Assembly: GCF_036170895.1 (NCBI RefSeq)
Contig: NZ_CP108036.1
Span: 4,278,001-4,342,000, forward strand
Direction: 5' to 3'
DNA length: 64,000 nucleotides
Source: Streptomyces erythrochromogenes
Lineage (GTDB): Bacteria > Actinomycetota > Actinomycetes > Streptomycetales > Streptomycetaceae
Shown here: in pieces, positions 19,713 to 28,414 of the stretch
Layout of the letters: each line of letters begins with the position of its first letter
Numbering within the stretch: the stretch's first letter is position 1
The notes under the pieces: generated by a model
What the model saw: the letters and a program-made list of their open reading frames with translations, nothing else
Databases searched by the model: none
Told to the model about the DNA's origin: nothing
Made by a program: the position numbers and the translations under genes

Positions 19713-20600
19713 CTAGGCCTGGTGTCCTGCGAGGCGTTCGGCCAGGATGCGCTCGATGACGAGGGCGACCCCGTCCTCGTTGTTGGCGACCGTACGGCCG
19801 GACGCGGCCGCGATCACATCGGGATGGGCGTTGCCCATCGCGTAGGAGGTGCCGGCCCAGCTGAGCATCTCCACGTCGTTCGGCATGTCCCCGAAGGCGA
19901 CGACCTCGGCGGGGGAGATGCCCCGCTCGGCGCAGCACAGGGCCAGGGTGCTCGCCTTGGACACGCCGTGCCCGCTGACCTCCAACAGGGAGGTGGGGCT
20001 GGACCGGGTGATCGACGCGTATGTGCCGGCGGCGGAGCGTGCCAGTGCGAGGAACTCGTCCGGGGCGACCTCGGAGTGGTGAGCCAGAAGCTTGAGAACG
20101 GGTGCGGCACTTTCGTCCGTGTTCTCGTGGAGTAGCTGCTCGGCGGTCGCGAGCCTGGCGCCCGGATCCTTGAAGAAGGGCGGGTAGGCCGGCTCGTAGT
20201 TGATGCCGGTGGTCAGCTCGACCGCGAAGGACGTGCCGGGTGCCGCCGCGCGCAGGGCCTCGACGACGGATAGTGCGGCCGTCCTCGGAAGAGCCCTGAC
20301 CTGTACGAACTCCCGCCCGGCGTGCAGGTCGACCACCGCCGCGCCATTGGCGCAGATCGCGAGGCCGTGGCCGTGGACATGGTCGGCGACCACGTCCATC
20401 CACCGGGCGGGGCGGCCGGTGACGAAGAAGACCTCGATTCCCGCCTCCTCCGCGGCGGCGAGTGCGGCGACGGTGCGCGGCGAGACGGACTGGTCATCGC
20501 GCAGCAGGGTGCCGTCGAGGTCGGTGGCGATGAGCCGGGGCGTGGGGGTTTGCCCGTCCGGGCACTGAGGAGCCGAGGTCACGGCTCCATCTTCGCCCAT
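19713..20600 (-). CDS. HAD-superfamily (Cof-type) phosphatase
   Basis: This protein of about 295 residues is of the HAD IIB class, which dephosphorylates sugar phosphates and related small metabolites. Motif I is [13 protein letters not shown] with the nucleophile Asp, motif II is VFFVTGRPARW, and motif IV is [21 protein letters not shown] 20600 is used, but a GTG at 20582 (VTSAPQ) is also plausible and neither has a good ribosome binding site. It is convergent with the GAF kinase, leaving only 20 bases. A second Cof-type gene lies at 39145. Confidence 0.88.
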   Translation of the reverse strand: MGEDGAVTSAPQCPDGQTPTPRLIATDLDGTLLRDDQSVSPRTVAALAAAEEAGIEVFFVTGRPARWMDVVADHVHGHGLAICANGAAVVDLHAGREFVQVRALPRTAALSVVEALRAAAPGTSFAVELTTGINYEPAYPPFFKDPGARLATAEQLLHENTDESAAPVLKLLAHHSEVAPDEFLALARSAAGTYASITRSSPTSLLEVSGHGVSKASTLALCCAERGISPAEVVAFGDMPNDVEMLSWAGTSYAMGNAHPDVIAAASGRTVANNEDGVALVIERILAERLAGHQA

Positions 20601-20657
20601 GGGAGGGGAGGACCGGACCATGATCAAGCCAGGCTGCCGCGGCGGGCTGTGGGCGAT

Positions 20658-20671
20658 GTTTCACGTGAAAC
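20658..20671. other. parS site 2
   Basis: An exact GTTTCACGTGAAAC, extended to the 18-bp palindrome ATGTTTCACGTGAAACAT. It lies in the spacer between two divergent genes, 30 bases from the next copy. Confidence 0.94.
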
Positions 20672-20687
20672 ATCTCTGCGGCTCGAT

Positions 20688-20701
20688 GTTTCACGTGAAA
20701 C
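20688..20701. other. parS site 3
   Basis: An exact GTTTCACGTGAAAC, again within ATGTTTCACGTGAAACAT. Centre-to-centre spacing from parS 2 is 30 bp, about three helical turns, so two ParB dimers could load on the same face. Confidence 0.94.
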
Positions 20702-20725
20702 ATCGACCCGCCGTAGGCTCGATGC

Positions 20726-21631
20726 ATGAGTCTGCGTCTGAGCACGGTGATCCTTCCGGTACGTCGATGGCACGAGGGGGGTCGGGACCAATGGCTGCGC
20801 GCCGAGCAGCTCGGCTTCCACACCGCCTACACCTACGACCACCTGTCGTGGCGGACCTTCCGCGACGGCCCCTGGTTCGGTGCGGTGCCCACCCTGACCG
20901 CGGCGGCCGCCGCCACTGAGCGGATGCGCCTCGGCACACTCGTCACCTCGCCGAACTTCCGCCACCCGGTGACCCTCGCCAAGGACCTCATCACCCTCGA
21001 CGACGTCTCGGGCGGCCGTGTCACGCTCGGCATCGGCGCCGGTGGAAACGGGTTCGACGCGACGGCCCTGGGCCAGGAGGCCTGGTCCCCGCGGGAGCGC
21101 GCCGATCGCTTCGCCGAGTTCGTGCCGCTGCTGGACCGGCTGCTGACCGAAGGCTCCGTGAGCCACGAGGGCACCTTCTACTCCGCAGAGGAGGCCCGCA
21201 ACATCCCCGGCTGTGTTCAGGGACCGCGGCTGCCGTTCGCGGTCGCCGCGACCGGACCGCGCGGTCTGCGGCTCGCCGCCCGGTACGGCCAGGCGTGGGT
21301 GACCACGGGTGACCCGAAGCTCTTCGAGAACGGCACGCCCGAGCAATCGCTGGAGGCACTGCGCGGACAGCTCGAACGGCTCGAGAAGGCCTTCGTGGAG
21401 ATCGGCCGGGACCCCGAGCCCATGGAGAAGATCCTGCTGACCGGCTTCACGCCCGAGGCCAACACCGTGCTCGCGTCCGTGGATGCGTTCGTCGACTTCG
21501 CAGGCCGGCACCGCGAGCTGGGATTCACGGAGCTCGTGATCCACGCACCGATCCCGGACTCCGACTTCGCCGCGGACGAGGCCGTCTTCGAGGAGATCGC
21601 CACCGAGGCCCTGGCGCAGCTCGACAGCTGA
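20726..21631 (+). CDS. LLM-class flavin-dependent oxidoreductase (probably F420)
   Basis: This 301-residue TIM-barrel protein starts at ATG 20726. It has the luciferase-like features AEQLGFHTAYTYDHLSWR, RMRLGTLVTSPNFRHPVTLAKDLITLDDVSGGRVTLGIGAG and AATGPRGLRLAARYGQAWVT. Actinobacterial members mostly use coenzyme F420 and some use FMN; the substrate is unknown. The tandem parS pair lies in its leader. A terminator hairpin follows at 21635. Confidence 0.9.
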   Translation: MSLRLSTVILPVRRWHEGGRDQWLRAEQLGFHTAYTYDHLSWRTFRDGPWFGAVPTLTAAAAATERMRLGTLVTSPNFRHPVTLAKDLITLDDVSGGRVTLGIGAGGNGFDATALGQEAWSPRERADRFAEFVPLLDRLLTEGSVSHEGTFYSAEEARNIPGCVQGPRLPFAVAATGPRGLRLAARYGQAWVTTGDPKLFENGTPEQSLEALRGQLERLEKAFVEIGRDPEPMEKILLTGFTPEANTVLASVDAFVDFAGRHRELGFTELVIHAPIPDSDFAADEAVFEEIATEALAQLDS

Positions 21632-21634
21632 TCC

Positions 21635-21675
21635 ACCGGTCGTCGCCGCTCCCGGACGGAGCGGCGACGACCGGT
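21635..21675. terminator. Hairpin terminator between convergent genes
   Basis: A perfect 18-bp stem (21635-21652 with 21658-21675) with a 5-base loop starts four bases after the LLM stop codon and precedes the 3' end of the TPR gene on the other strand. Confidence 0.85.
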
Positions 21676-21692
21676 GCGGGACACCGGGTTCC

Positions 21693-24600
21693 CTACCCGT
21701 CCCGGCCGTTCAGCTGCGTCAGCAGCCGCTCGGCGGAGGGCAGGAGCCAGTCCGGCACATCGTCCTCGGGAAGCGCCCGTGCCTCGTCGATCAGCGCGGT
21801 GACTCGGGCCGCACCCGCTTCCGCGTCGCCGCGCTCCTGCTCCGTCCAGGCCGCGTTGTTCAGGCACTGGAACCGGTCCCGCAGGTGGTCCGGGCCGAGC
21901 TCCGCGTAGGTCCGGCCGGACCGGTCCCACAGCTCGATCTCCTCCCGGCGCAGTGCGTCGACCTGCGCCGGGCTCAAGGGGGCCGTCCGGGCCGGATCCG
22001 TGTCCTGGTCCCCGTCGGCTTCCCGGGCGGTGGCGACGTACCGGTCGAGCACCTGGGCCAGCTGGTGCCAGGTCTGGGCGAGTTCGGACCGCAGGGCAGG
22101 CACTTCGGGATCGGCGGCGAGGGCCGCCTCCAGTACCGCCGCGGCCTCCCCCATGCGTCCCCGGGCAAGATCCACCGTGGTGGCGGTGATCTCATCGCGC
22201 AGACCCAGCCAGGCCAGGGAGCGCAGAACCCGCACCTCGGCGACGGGGTCGGTGGCCGTCCTGCGGTGCAGCTCCAGGGCCCGTTCGTAGGCGGCGACAG
22301 CCTCCTCGGCCAGCCCCGCGTCGTCCAGGGTGTCGGCGGCCGACTGCGCCAGGCTCGCCTGCGGCCGGGGGTCCTCCCAGCCCTTGGTCACCTCCGCCGC
22401 CAGCAGGTACTGCTCCGCCGCGGGGCGGAGCTCGCCCAGCCGGCGCAGCAGGTCGCCCAGGAACTCCCGTACGAACACGGTCTGCCCGTCGCCGTGCTCC
22501 AGCAGGTCCGGCAGGGCCGACTGCAGTACCTCGGCGGCTTCGGCGGTGCGCTCGTTGCGCGCGTACGCCCTGGCCAGCAGCAGCCGGGCCTGCGCACCGC
22601 CGTCGGCCCCGAGGCCGGCCCGGTCGAACCAGTGGGCCGCGGTCAGCGCGTGCGCCGCGGCCTCCGCCGTCTCGCCCCGCCGCAGCAGGATGTCCGCGAG
22701 GGTCAGCCGTACGACGCCCTGCGCCTCGGCATCGGTCAGTTCGGCGGCATGCTCCAGCCCGGACCGGGCCGTCCGCTCCGCCTCCTCGGCGCGGTCCAGC
22801 GACATCAGCACCCCGGCCCGCAGCACCAGGGGGTCCACCGCCTGCCAGGGGCGACCCGCCGCGAGCGCCCGCGCGGCGCTCGCCGCCAGCATCGGCAGGG
22901 CCCGCTCCGGGTCGCCCTGTGCCAAGGTCACCCGGCCCAACATCTCCTCGGCCTCCGCCACCAGGTCCGGCGCGGCTTCCTCGTGGGCGGCGATGAAGGC
23001 CGTCAGTTCGGCGGCGAACTCACCATGACCGTGCTCCTGGTCCCCTTCCTGGGGATGGCCGTGGTCGTCGTGCCCGCCCGGGCCGGCGGCCTCCACCGTG
23101 CGCAGGTACGACTCCAGCCGGATCGCCGACAGCTCCGCGAGGGCGATCCGCCGCGCCCGCAGCGGCTCGGCGTGGTCCAGAGCCTCGGCGGATCGCAGGG
23201 CGGCCCGCAGCAGGCCGCGGACCTCGGAGGGCGCAGCCGCGGACTGAGCGGCCGCGCCCGCCATCCGCAGCTCCGCGAGCGCCGCCCGCTCCGCCCGGCC
23301 GAGCGCCCGGTACTCGTCCCGGACGGCGGCCAGGAGTTCGCGCGCCTCCGGCGCCCCGCCCCGCGCCGCGGCCAGCGCCTGCTGGTCCGCGAGGTCCGCA
23401 CGGACCAGCGCGTCAGTCCCCGGCTGTGCGTCCAGCCGCAGGGCCACCTCGGCCCACAGCGCGTCCGCACCCGGATGGCCCAGGTCCCGGGCACTGCGGG
23501 CCCGCGCCACCAGCTCGGTGAACCCGGTGGGCGTCGTCACGTCCGGCCCCGGAACGGCGGGAGCGGCTTCCGCAGTGGCGGTGGCCGGCCGGGGCAGCCT
23601 GGTGCTGCGCACCCCCAGCGGCAGGTCCGCCGTCAGCGGCTCCCGGACGACCCGGGCGAGGAACCGGTCCGAGACCCGCGTGGTGCCGTTGCGCGCGTCG
23701 AACTGCCCGGCGATGTCGAGGCAGCCCGCGTAGAGCGCCTCGTACAGCCCGGAGACGGTTCGGGGGGTGCCCTCGTAGGAGACGGCCGGGAGATCCCCGT
23801 GCCCCTCTTCCCCCAGGCGGTGCAGCAGGACGAGGATGCCGCCGTGGAAGGCCAGCCGGTCGTCGAGGTTCGCGAGCGGCGCCACGTGGGAGGCGTGTTC
23901 GGCCAGGATCTCCAGGCCGCGCGAGGTGTTGCCGGTGAGCGCGCAGAACTCGATGTGCTTGCCGACCGACGGCAGCAGGCTCTCGTTGCCGCGGGCCATG
24001 CGGTAGCCGCGCAGGTGATTCGAGCGTGCCTTGTCGGTCCGGCCGAGCCGCAGCAGCGGCAGCAGCGAACTGGCGAGGACGCGGTGCGGCTCCTCGGCGC
24101 AGACCAGCTCCCCCGTGAGGACCGGCTGCCACAGTTCCAGGGCCTCGGCGTCGTCGCCCTGCAGGACGGCGTAGTGGCCCTGGCCCCCGAGTTCGCAGGC
24201 CTGGCAGTCGCTCATGTCGTCGCGCTCCGCCGCCAGCCAGCTCCGGAAGGCGCGCTCCGCGCGCTCGTCGTCGCCCGTGGCATGGGCCAGCCACAGTTCG
24301 GCGTCGCGCACCGGCCGCTCGCTGTATCCGGCGAGCCGGTAGCGGCGCTCCATCTCGTCCAGCCAGCCGGTCGCCGAAGCCAGCGGGATGCCGGGCGAGT
24401 CGGCGATGGCCGTGGCCACCCACTTGAACTGCCAGAACAGCGAGTGGGTCTCCCATTCGGAGAAGGCGGCCGGGTCCTTGTCGTACTCCTGCAGCAGACG
24501 CGCGAAGGGTACGAGGATCTTCGGCGACTCGGAGCTGTAGAGGTAGGCGTTGATCAGGTTGTCGAGGGCCTCGCGGAACAGGGCCCGGTCGCCGCCGGCC

Positions 24601-24710
24601 TCGGCCGCGCCGGCCAAGGCCTCCGCGTGTGCGTTGCGCGCGGCACCGTTCGGCGCCTCGCGGTTCTCCGCCAGGCCCCGCACGATCTCCTCGTGCGTCA
24701 GGGTCGTCAC
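21693..24710 (-). CDS. Giant tetratricopeptide-repeat protein coupled to the HSP90-like gene
   Basis: This 1005-residue, Ala/Glu/Leu-rich, almost entirely helical protein has degenerate TPR units through most of its length. The clearest are near residues 680-860 (for example ARLLLARAYARNERTAEAAEVLQSALPDLL and VAAYERALELHRR). I see no signal peptide, membrane segment or catalytic motif. A Cys-pair SDCQACELG sits near residue 177, and a His-rich loop near 545 could bind metal. The GTG start at 24710 overlaps the stop of the upstream HSP90-like gene by four bases, so the two are translationally coupled. A physical HSP90-TPR partnership is the natural hypothesis. Confidence 0.85.
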   Translation of the reverse strand: MTTLTHEEIVRGLAENREAPNGAARNAHAEALAGAAEAGGDRALFREALDNLINAYLYSSESPKILVPFARLLQEYDKDPAAFSEWETHSLFWQFKWVATAIADSPGIPLASATGWLDEMERRYRLAGYSERPVRDAELWLAHATGDDERAERAFRSWLAAERDDMSDCQACELGGQGHYAVLQGDDAEALELWQPVLTGELVCAEEPHRVLASSLLPLLRLGRTDKARSNHLRGYRMARGNESLLPSVGKHIEFCALTGNTSRGLEILAEHASHVAPLANLDDRLAFHGGILVLLHRLGEEGHGDLPAVSYEGTPRTVSGLYEALYAGCLDIAGQFDARNGTTRVSDRFLARVVREPLTADLPLGVRSTRLPRPATATAEAAPAVPGPDVTTPTGFTELVARARSARDLGHPGADALWAEVALRLDAQPGTDALVRADLADQQALAAARGGAPEARELLAAVRDEYRALGRAERAALAELRMAGAAAQSAAAPSEVRGLLRAALRSAEALDHAEPLRARRIALAELSAIRLESYLRTVEAAGPGGHDDHGHPQEGDQEHGHGEFAAELTAFIAAHEEAAPDLVAEAEEMLGRVTLAQGDPERALPMLAASAARALAAGRPWQAVDPLVLRAGVLMSLDRAEEAERTARSGLEHAAELTDAEAQGVVRLTLADILLRRGETAEAAAHALTAAHWFDRAGLGADGGAQARLLLARAYARNERTAEAAEVLQSALPDLLEHGDGQTVFVREFLGDLLRRLGELRPAAEQYLLAAEVTKGWEDPRPQASLAQSAADTLDDAGLAEEAVAAYERALELHRRTATDPVAEVRVLRSLAWLGLRDEITATTVDLARGRMGEAAAVLEAALAADPEVPALRSELAQTWHQLAQVLDRYVATAREADGDQDTDPARTAPLSPAQVDALRREEIELWDRSGRTYAELGPDHLRDRFQCLNNAAWTEQERGDAEAGAARVTALIDEARALPEDDVPDWLLPSAERLLTQLNGRDG

Positions 24711-26611
24711 TTCTGGTCCTCCTCGCCGTCACGGGCATCGGTGGGGTGCGCGGTGGAGTGCGTCGCCCACTCCAGGAGGCCGAGGAAGGCCCGGTTGAGC
24801 AGGGCGGAGTCGGCCGGGCGCAGCGGCCGCTGGGACATCAGCAGCGCCTGCCCGTAGAGCGATTCGACGGCGGTGCCGGTCAGTGCCTCGTCCTGCAGGC
24901 CGGAGATCCGGCGGATCAGCGGGTTGTTGTGGTTGAGGACCAGGCGGGCGCGGGGCGCGGATCCACGCAGCGCCCCGAGGATGCCGCTCCACAGGGAGTC
25001 GGCGCTCTCCATCGCGGCGGTGCGGTCGCGTTCCTGGCGGGCCTGGCGGTCGTCCAGGTAGAGCGCGGGCACGGTGACGGGCTGGAAGGCGCGCAGCACC
25101 ACGTCGCAGCTCTGGGCTTCGAGGCGGCTGCGCGCGGTGGCCAGGAAGGGTGCGAGCGCCAACTCGGCCGCGGTGGGCACCGGGTCGAGCCGTTCGGTGA
25201 CGGCTCCGGCGTCCAGCTCGGTCACCTTGAGTTCCGGCCGTACGGAGGGCAGCAGGGCCAGCAGGTCAGCGTCGTAGGTGTAGCCGGCGTTGATGACGCC
25301 GAGGCCGTGGGCCGCTGCGATCGGCGCGATCTGGCGGAACTCCTCGACGGTGCGCGTGAAGTGGATGTCGGTGTGGGCCGCCGCGAACTCCTGCAGGCTC
25401 ATCGAACCGGCGCTGGTCTCGAACGGCAGCCACGGCAGCATCAGCCCCAGCAGTTCGGAGTCGTGCCGGGCCATGGACTTCACACCGAGGTGGTGGACCC
25501 GCAGGAACGCGGCCAGGCGGTCCGGGTCGCTCGCCGCGAGCTCGGCGAGCCAGCCGCGGATGCGGGCGCCGAGGGCTTCCCGTACGGCGGAGAGGGTCTC
25601 GTCGTCGTACAGGTTCTCGCGGGAGGCGGTGGGCCGCAGGGTGTCCGTGTCGATGACGGCGCGGACGAAGAACGCCCAGTCCGGCAGCAGGTTGTCGGCC
25701 CGCTGTGTCAGCAGCATCCCCTTGAGGTGGACGCGGTGTCCGGCCCGATGGGCGGGGCTGGTCGGGTCGGGCAGGACGTACGCCACCCCGCGCACGCCGG
25801 CGACCGGCAGGTCGAGGTCGATGCTGTCGAGCGGGGTGAAACCGAAGAGCTCCGCGCAGTGCCCGGCCAGTGCGACGCGGCGGGCGGCGGGGGTGGGGAA
25901 GGCGCGCTCCCACACGGCGGGCCGGTCGGTGACGGGGCGAGGCTCGCCGCCCTCGCCGTCGTCGAAGGTGATGTCGTAGGGGAGCAGGGAGCCGTAGTCG
26001 CGGGCCAGTTCCTCGACCTTGGCCGGGACGGTCCATTCCGCCGCACCCGGCCTGGCTTCCAGGACGACGGTGGTGCCGGGCTCGGGGCGGGCCGCGTGGG
26101 GCAGTTCGCGCACCGTGTAGGAGCCGTCGTCGGTGGCCAGCCATTCCACGGGTGCGGCCTGGGGGTCGCGGGCGGACCGGGTGACCACGCGGATCTGGCG
26201 GGCCACGACGAAGCACGCGAGCAGTCCGATTCCGAACTGGCCGAGGAACTCGCGGCGGGTGGCCTCCAGGGCCTGGTCGTGGAGCTCGTCCCCGCTGCCC
26301 CGCTTGGAGCTGCGGCCGATGGTGGCGAGGAAGGAATGGGCCTCGGCGGCGGTCAGGCCGATGCCGCTGTCCTCGATGGTCACCCGGCCGCCGGAAGCCG
26401 ACAGCCGGATGCCGGTCCGTGCCTCCGGGTCGATCGCCTGGCGTGCGGTGACCGCGTCCACCGCGTTCTGCAGGAGCTCGCGGACGTAGACGCGCGGGCT
26501 GGAGTAGAGGTGGTGGGAGAGGAGGTCCACCAGACCGCGCAGATCCACCTGGAAGCTGTGGGGCGCGGACGCGGGTGTGGACATGGGTGTGGACGTGGGT
26601 GTGGACGTCAT
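24707..26611 (-). CDS. HSP90-family (HtpG-like) ATPase
   Basis: This 634-residue protein has the GHKL ATPase signatures of HSP90: YVRELLQNAVDAVTA (Asn/Asp for Mg-ATP), VTIEDSGIGLT, FLATIGRSSKRG (ATP lid) and FLGQFGIGLLACFVVA. Middle and C-terminal segments follow (DWAFFVRAVIDTDTLRPTASREN; LVLNHNNPLIRRI). The size fits HtpG, but the sequence is clearly a divergent actinobacterial branch, so I give no htpG symbol. The start at 26611 sits in a TCCACACCC codon repeat; ATG 26584 is an alternative. It ends in the acidic DARDGEEDQK, not the eukaryotic MEEVD. It overlaps the TPR gene downstream by four bases. Confidence 0.92.
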   Translation of the reverse strand: MTSTPTSTPMSTPASAPHSFQVDLRGLVDLLSHHLYSSPRVYVRELLQNAVDAVTARQAIDPEARTGIRLSASGGRVTIEDSGIGLTAAEAHSFLATIGRSSKRGSGDELHDQALEATRREFLGQFGIGLLACFVVARQIRVVTRSARDPQAAPVEWLATDDGSYTVRELPHAARPEPGTTVVLEARPGAAEWTVPAKVEELARDYGSLLPYDITFDDGEGGEPRPVTDRPAVWERAFPTPAARRVALAGHCAELFGFTPLDSIDLDLPVAGVRGVAYVLPDPTSPAHRAGHRVHLKGMLLTQRADNLLPDWAFFVRAVIDTDTLRPTASRENLYDDETLSAVREALGARIRGWLAELAASDPDRLAAFLRVHHLGVKSMARHDSELLGLMLPWLPFETSAGSMSLQEFAAAHTDIHFTRTVEEFRQIAPIAAAHGLGVINAGYTYDADLLALLPSVRPELKVTELDAGAVTERLDPVPTAAELALAPFLATARSRLEAQSCDVVLRAFQPVTVPALYLDDRQARQERDRTAAMESADSLWSGILGALRGSAPRARLVLNHNNPLIRRISGLQDEALTGTAVESLYGQALLMSQRPLRPADSALLNRAFLGLLEWATHSTAHPTDARDGEEDQK

Positions 26612-26757
26612 GGGGCGTCACCTCGCGTGCAGGCGTGAATGGTTCGGCGATCGCGAGGTCCCCCCCTCACTGATCCCGGAGTGGGACACACATTAGGGGG
26701 ATGGTCCGACAATCTCCGCGCGATTTCAGGCGTCCGCGCAAGGGCTGTTGGGCCGGG

Positions 26758-27297
26758 CTACTGGAAGCGCAGGAACTGCGGCGGCACGGCGTCCACCAGC
26801 CACACCCCGTTGGCGCTGATCCGGAAGACGTGCCCGGCCGCACGCATCGCCCCGGCGTCCACGCTGAGGACGACGGGCCGGCCGCGGCGCGCGCCGACCC
26901 GGGTCGCGGTCTCCCGGTCGGGGGACAGGTGCACGTGGTGGCGGGCCATCGGGCGCAGACCCTCGGCGCGGATCGAGTCGAGGGCGGCGGCCACGGTGCC
27001 GTGGTAGAGGTACGCGGGCGGTTCGGCCTCCGGAAGGTCCAGGTCCACGGCCACGGTGTGCCCCTGGCTGGCTCGGATGCGGGTGCCGTCGACGGCGAAC
27101 CGCTGCTTGTCGTTGGCGGCCACGACGTGGTCGAGCTCGGCGCGGCTGAAGTGGAAGCCGTGCGCTGCGGCGGCGCTCAGCAGATCGTCGATCTCCACCC
27201 AGCCGTGGGGATCGAGCGCCAGTCCGATCCGTTCCGGCTGGTGCCGCAGGTGTTTCGAGACGTACTTGGACACCTTCACGGTGCGTCTTTCATCCAT
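26758..27297 (-). CDS. kptA: RNA 2'-phosphotransferase KptA/Tpt1
   Basis: This 179-residue enzyme transfers an internal RNA 2'-phosphate to NAD+, giving ADP-ribose 1''-2''-cyclic phosphate. The family signatures are all visible: SKYVSKHLRHQPERIGLALDP near the N-terminus, LYHGTVAAALDSIRAEGL, RHHVHLSPD and GRPVVLSVDAGAM. ATG 27297 gives the normal family length. Eukaryotes need it for tRNA splicing, but bacteria have no such pathway, so its natural substrate here is unknown. It is divergent from the aquaporin and upstream of the HSP90-TPR pair. Confidence 0.93.
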   Translation of the reverse strand: MDERRTVKVSKYVSKHLRHQPERIGLALDPHGWVEIDDLLSAAAAHGFHFSRAELDHVVAANDKQRFAVDGTRIRASQGHTVAVDLDLPEAEPPAYLYHGTVAAALDSIRAEGLRPMARHHVHLSPDRETATRVGARRGRPVVLSVDAGAMRAAGHVFRISANGVWLVDAVPPQFLRFQ

Positions 27298-27387
27298 GAA
27301 CCCCAGCGTGCCCGCTCGTGAGGCCCTCCGGCAGGGATTTTCGGCGGCCGTGCGGCGGTGGACGGCCGGTGGACACCCTCTATCGCC

Positions 27388-27404
27388 ATTCCGAGATGCG
27401 GAAT
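27388..27404. promoter_or_regulatory. Inverted repeat upstream of the aquaporin gene
   Basis: ATTCCG-AGATG-CGGAAT has perfect 6-bp arms and a 5-base spacer, next to an AT-rich stretch (GAATATATTTTCC), 39 bases before the aquaporin ATG. It is a plausible repressor site overlapping a promoter. The binder is unknown. Confidence 0.4.
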
Positions 27405-27442
27405 ATATTTTCCATTGCCACTTCTGCCCTGGGGGAGAAACC

Positions 27443-28222
27443 ATGACAGTCCATACCTCTCTGCCACGCCGTGCGGCTGCCGAGCTGATCGGGACCGCCG
27501 GCCTGCTCGTGGTCGTGATCGGCTCCGGGCTCAAAGCCGCGGAACTCAGCCCCGACACCGGTGTCGCCCTCATCGCCAACTCGTTCGTGTCGGCCATCGG
27601 CCTCGGGCTGATCATCACCCTCTTCGGGCCGCTGTCCGGAGCCCATCTCAACCCGGTGGTCACCCTCACCTCCTGGTGGGTCCGCCGTGCCGGCGGCAAG
27701 GGGCTCGGCGGCCGCGAGGTGCTCGTCTACGTCGTGGCCCAGACCGCCGGAGCCATCGGCGGCGCTGTCCTCGCGGAGGCCATGTTCGGCCGGACCCCGG
27801 GCACCTTCGCCACCCAGGCGCTCGACGGGGGCCACCTGCTCGTCGGCGAGGTGATCGCCACCGCCGGCCTCGTCCTCGTGATCCAGGGGCTGGGGCACAT
27901 CGGGCGCGACAGGCTCGTTCCGGCGGCGGTGGCGGCGTACATCGCGGCCGCGATCTGGTTCACCTCCTCCGGCTCCTTCGCCAACCCGGCCGGCACCATC
28001 GGGCGCAGCTTCAGCGACTCCTTCACCGGCATATCGCCCGGGTCGCTGCCGGGCTTCGTCGCGGCCCAGCTCCTCGGCGGGATCCTCGGTCTGGCGCTGG
28101 CGGCCTTCCTCTACGGAACCCGGGCGAAGGACGCTGCCGCGCCCGAGGTCACCGACGCCCGCGAGCCCGAGCCGCCGGCGGGTGTCGGCCCCGACCGGAC
28201 CGTGTACCAGGCCGTCGGTTGA
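27443..28222 (+). CDS. MIP-family aquaporin / aquaglyceroporin
   Basis: This 259-residue six-helix channel has its ATG at 27443 behind GGGGGAG. Both half-helix motifs are recognisable as SGAHLNPVVTL (first NPx, here NPV) and GSFANPAGTIGRSFSDSF (second NPA). The altered first motif places it with AqpS-like proteins, some of which move metalloids such as methylarsenate or arsenite. No ars genes are seen beside it, so water or glycerol transport is equally possible. The C-terminal tail is acidic and proline-rich. Confidence 0.9.
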   Translation: MTVHTSLPRRAAAELIGTAGLLVVVIGSGLKAAELSPDTGVALIANSFVSAIGLGLIITLFGPLSGAHLNPVVTLTSWWVRRAGGKGLGGREVLVYVVAQTAGAIGGAVLAEAMFGRTPGTFATQALDGGHLLVGEVIATAGLVLVIQGLGHIGRDRLVPAAVAAYIAAAIWFTSSGSFANPAGTIGRSFSDSFTGISPGSLPGFVAAQLLGGILGLALAAFLYGTRAKDAAAPEVTDAREPEPPAGVGPDRTVYQAVG

Positions 28223-28235
28223 GACGCCGTCTCAG

Positions 28236-28324
28236 TTGCCCACAGGAAAAGGTGACTTGTCCACAGCCGTTTGGGCGGGTTTTGACGACAAACGCGTGAT
28301 CCGCCCTGTGGAACCTGTGGACCA
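28236..28324. promoter_or_regulatory. Cluster of DnaA-box-like 9-mers
   Basis: Within 90 bases there are TTGTCCACA (28257-28265, exact Streptomyces-preferred box), TTGCCCACA (28236-28244, one mismatch) and TGTGGACCA (28316-28324, one mismatch, opposite strand). A weaker TGTGGAACC is at 28307. They lie in the spacer between the aquaporin and MerR genes. Confidence 0.55.
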
Positions 28325-28414
28325 ATTCCGTTCAGGCGCTGCGGGTCGGCGGGTCTACGGATCGCCCCCGCTATCGGCCGCCCGGCTACGGGCCGCCTCG
28401 CCACGGGCGCACGG

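Noticed and set aside
20599..20919. Small plus-strand frame reading MFHVKH twice
   Set aside because: Its peptide is simply the translation of two parS sites and the leader, and it runs out of frame into the LLM gene.
26560..26611. TGTGGACAT/TGTGGACGT repeats as DnaA boxes
   Set aside because: They arise from a TCCACACCC codon repeat at the start of the HSP90-like gene and none is an exact box.
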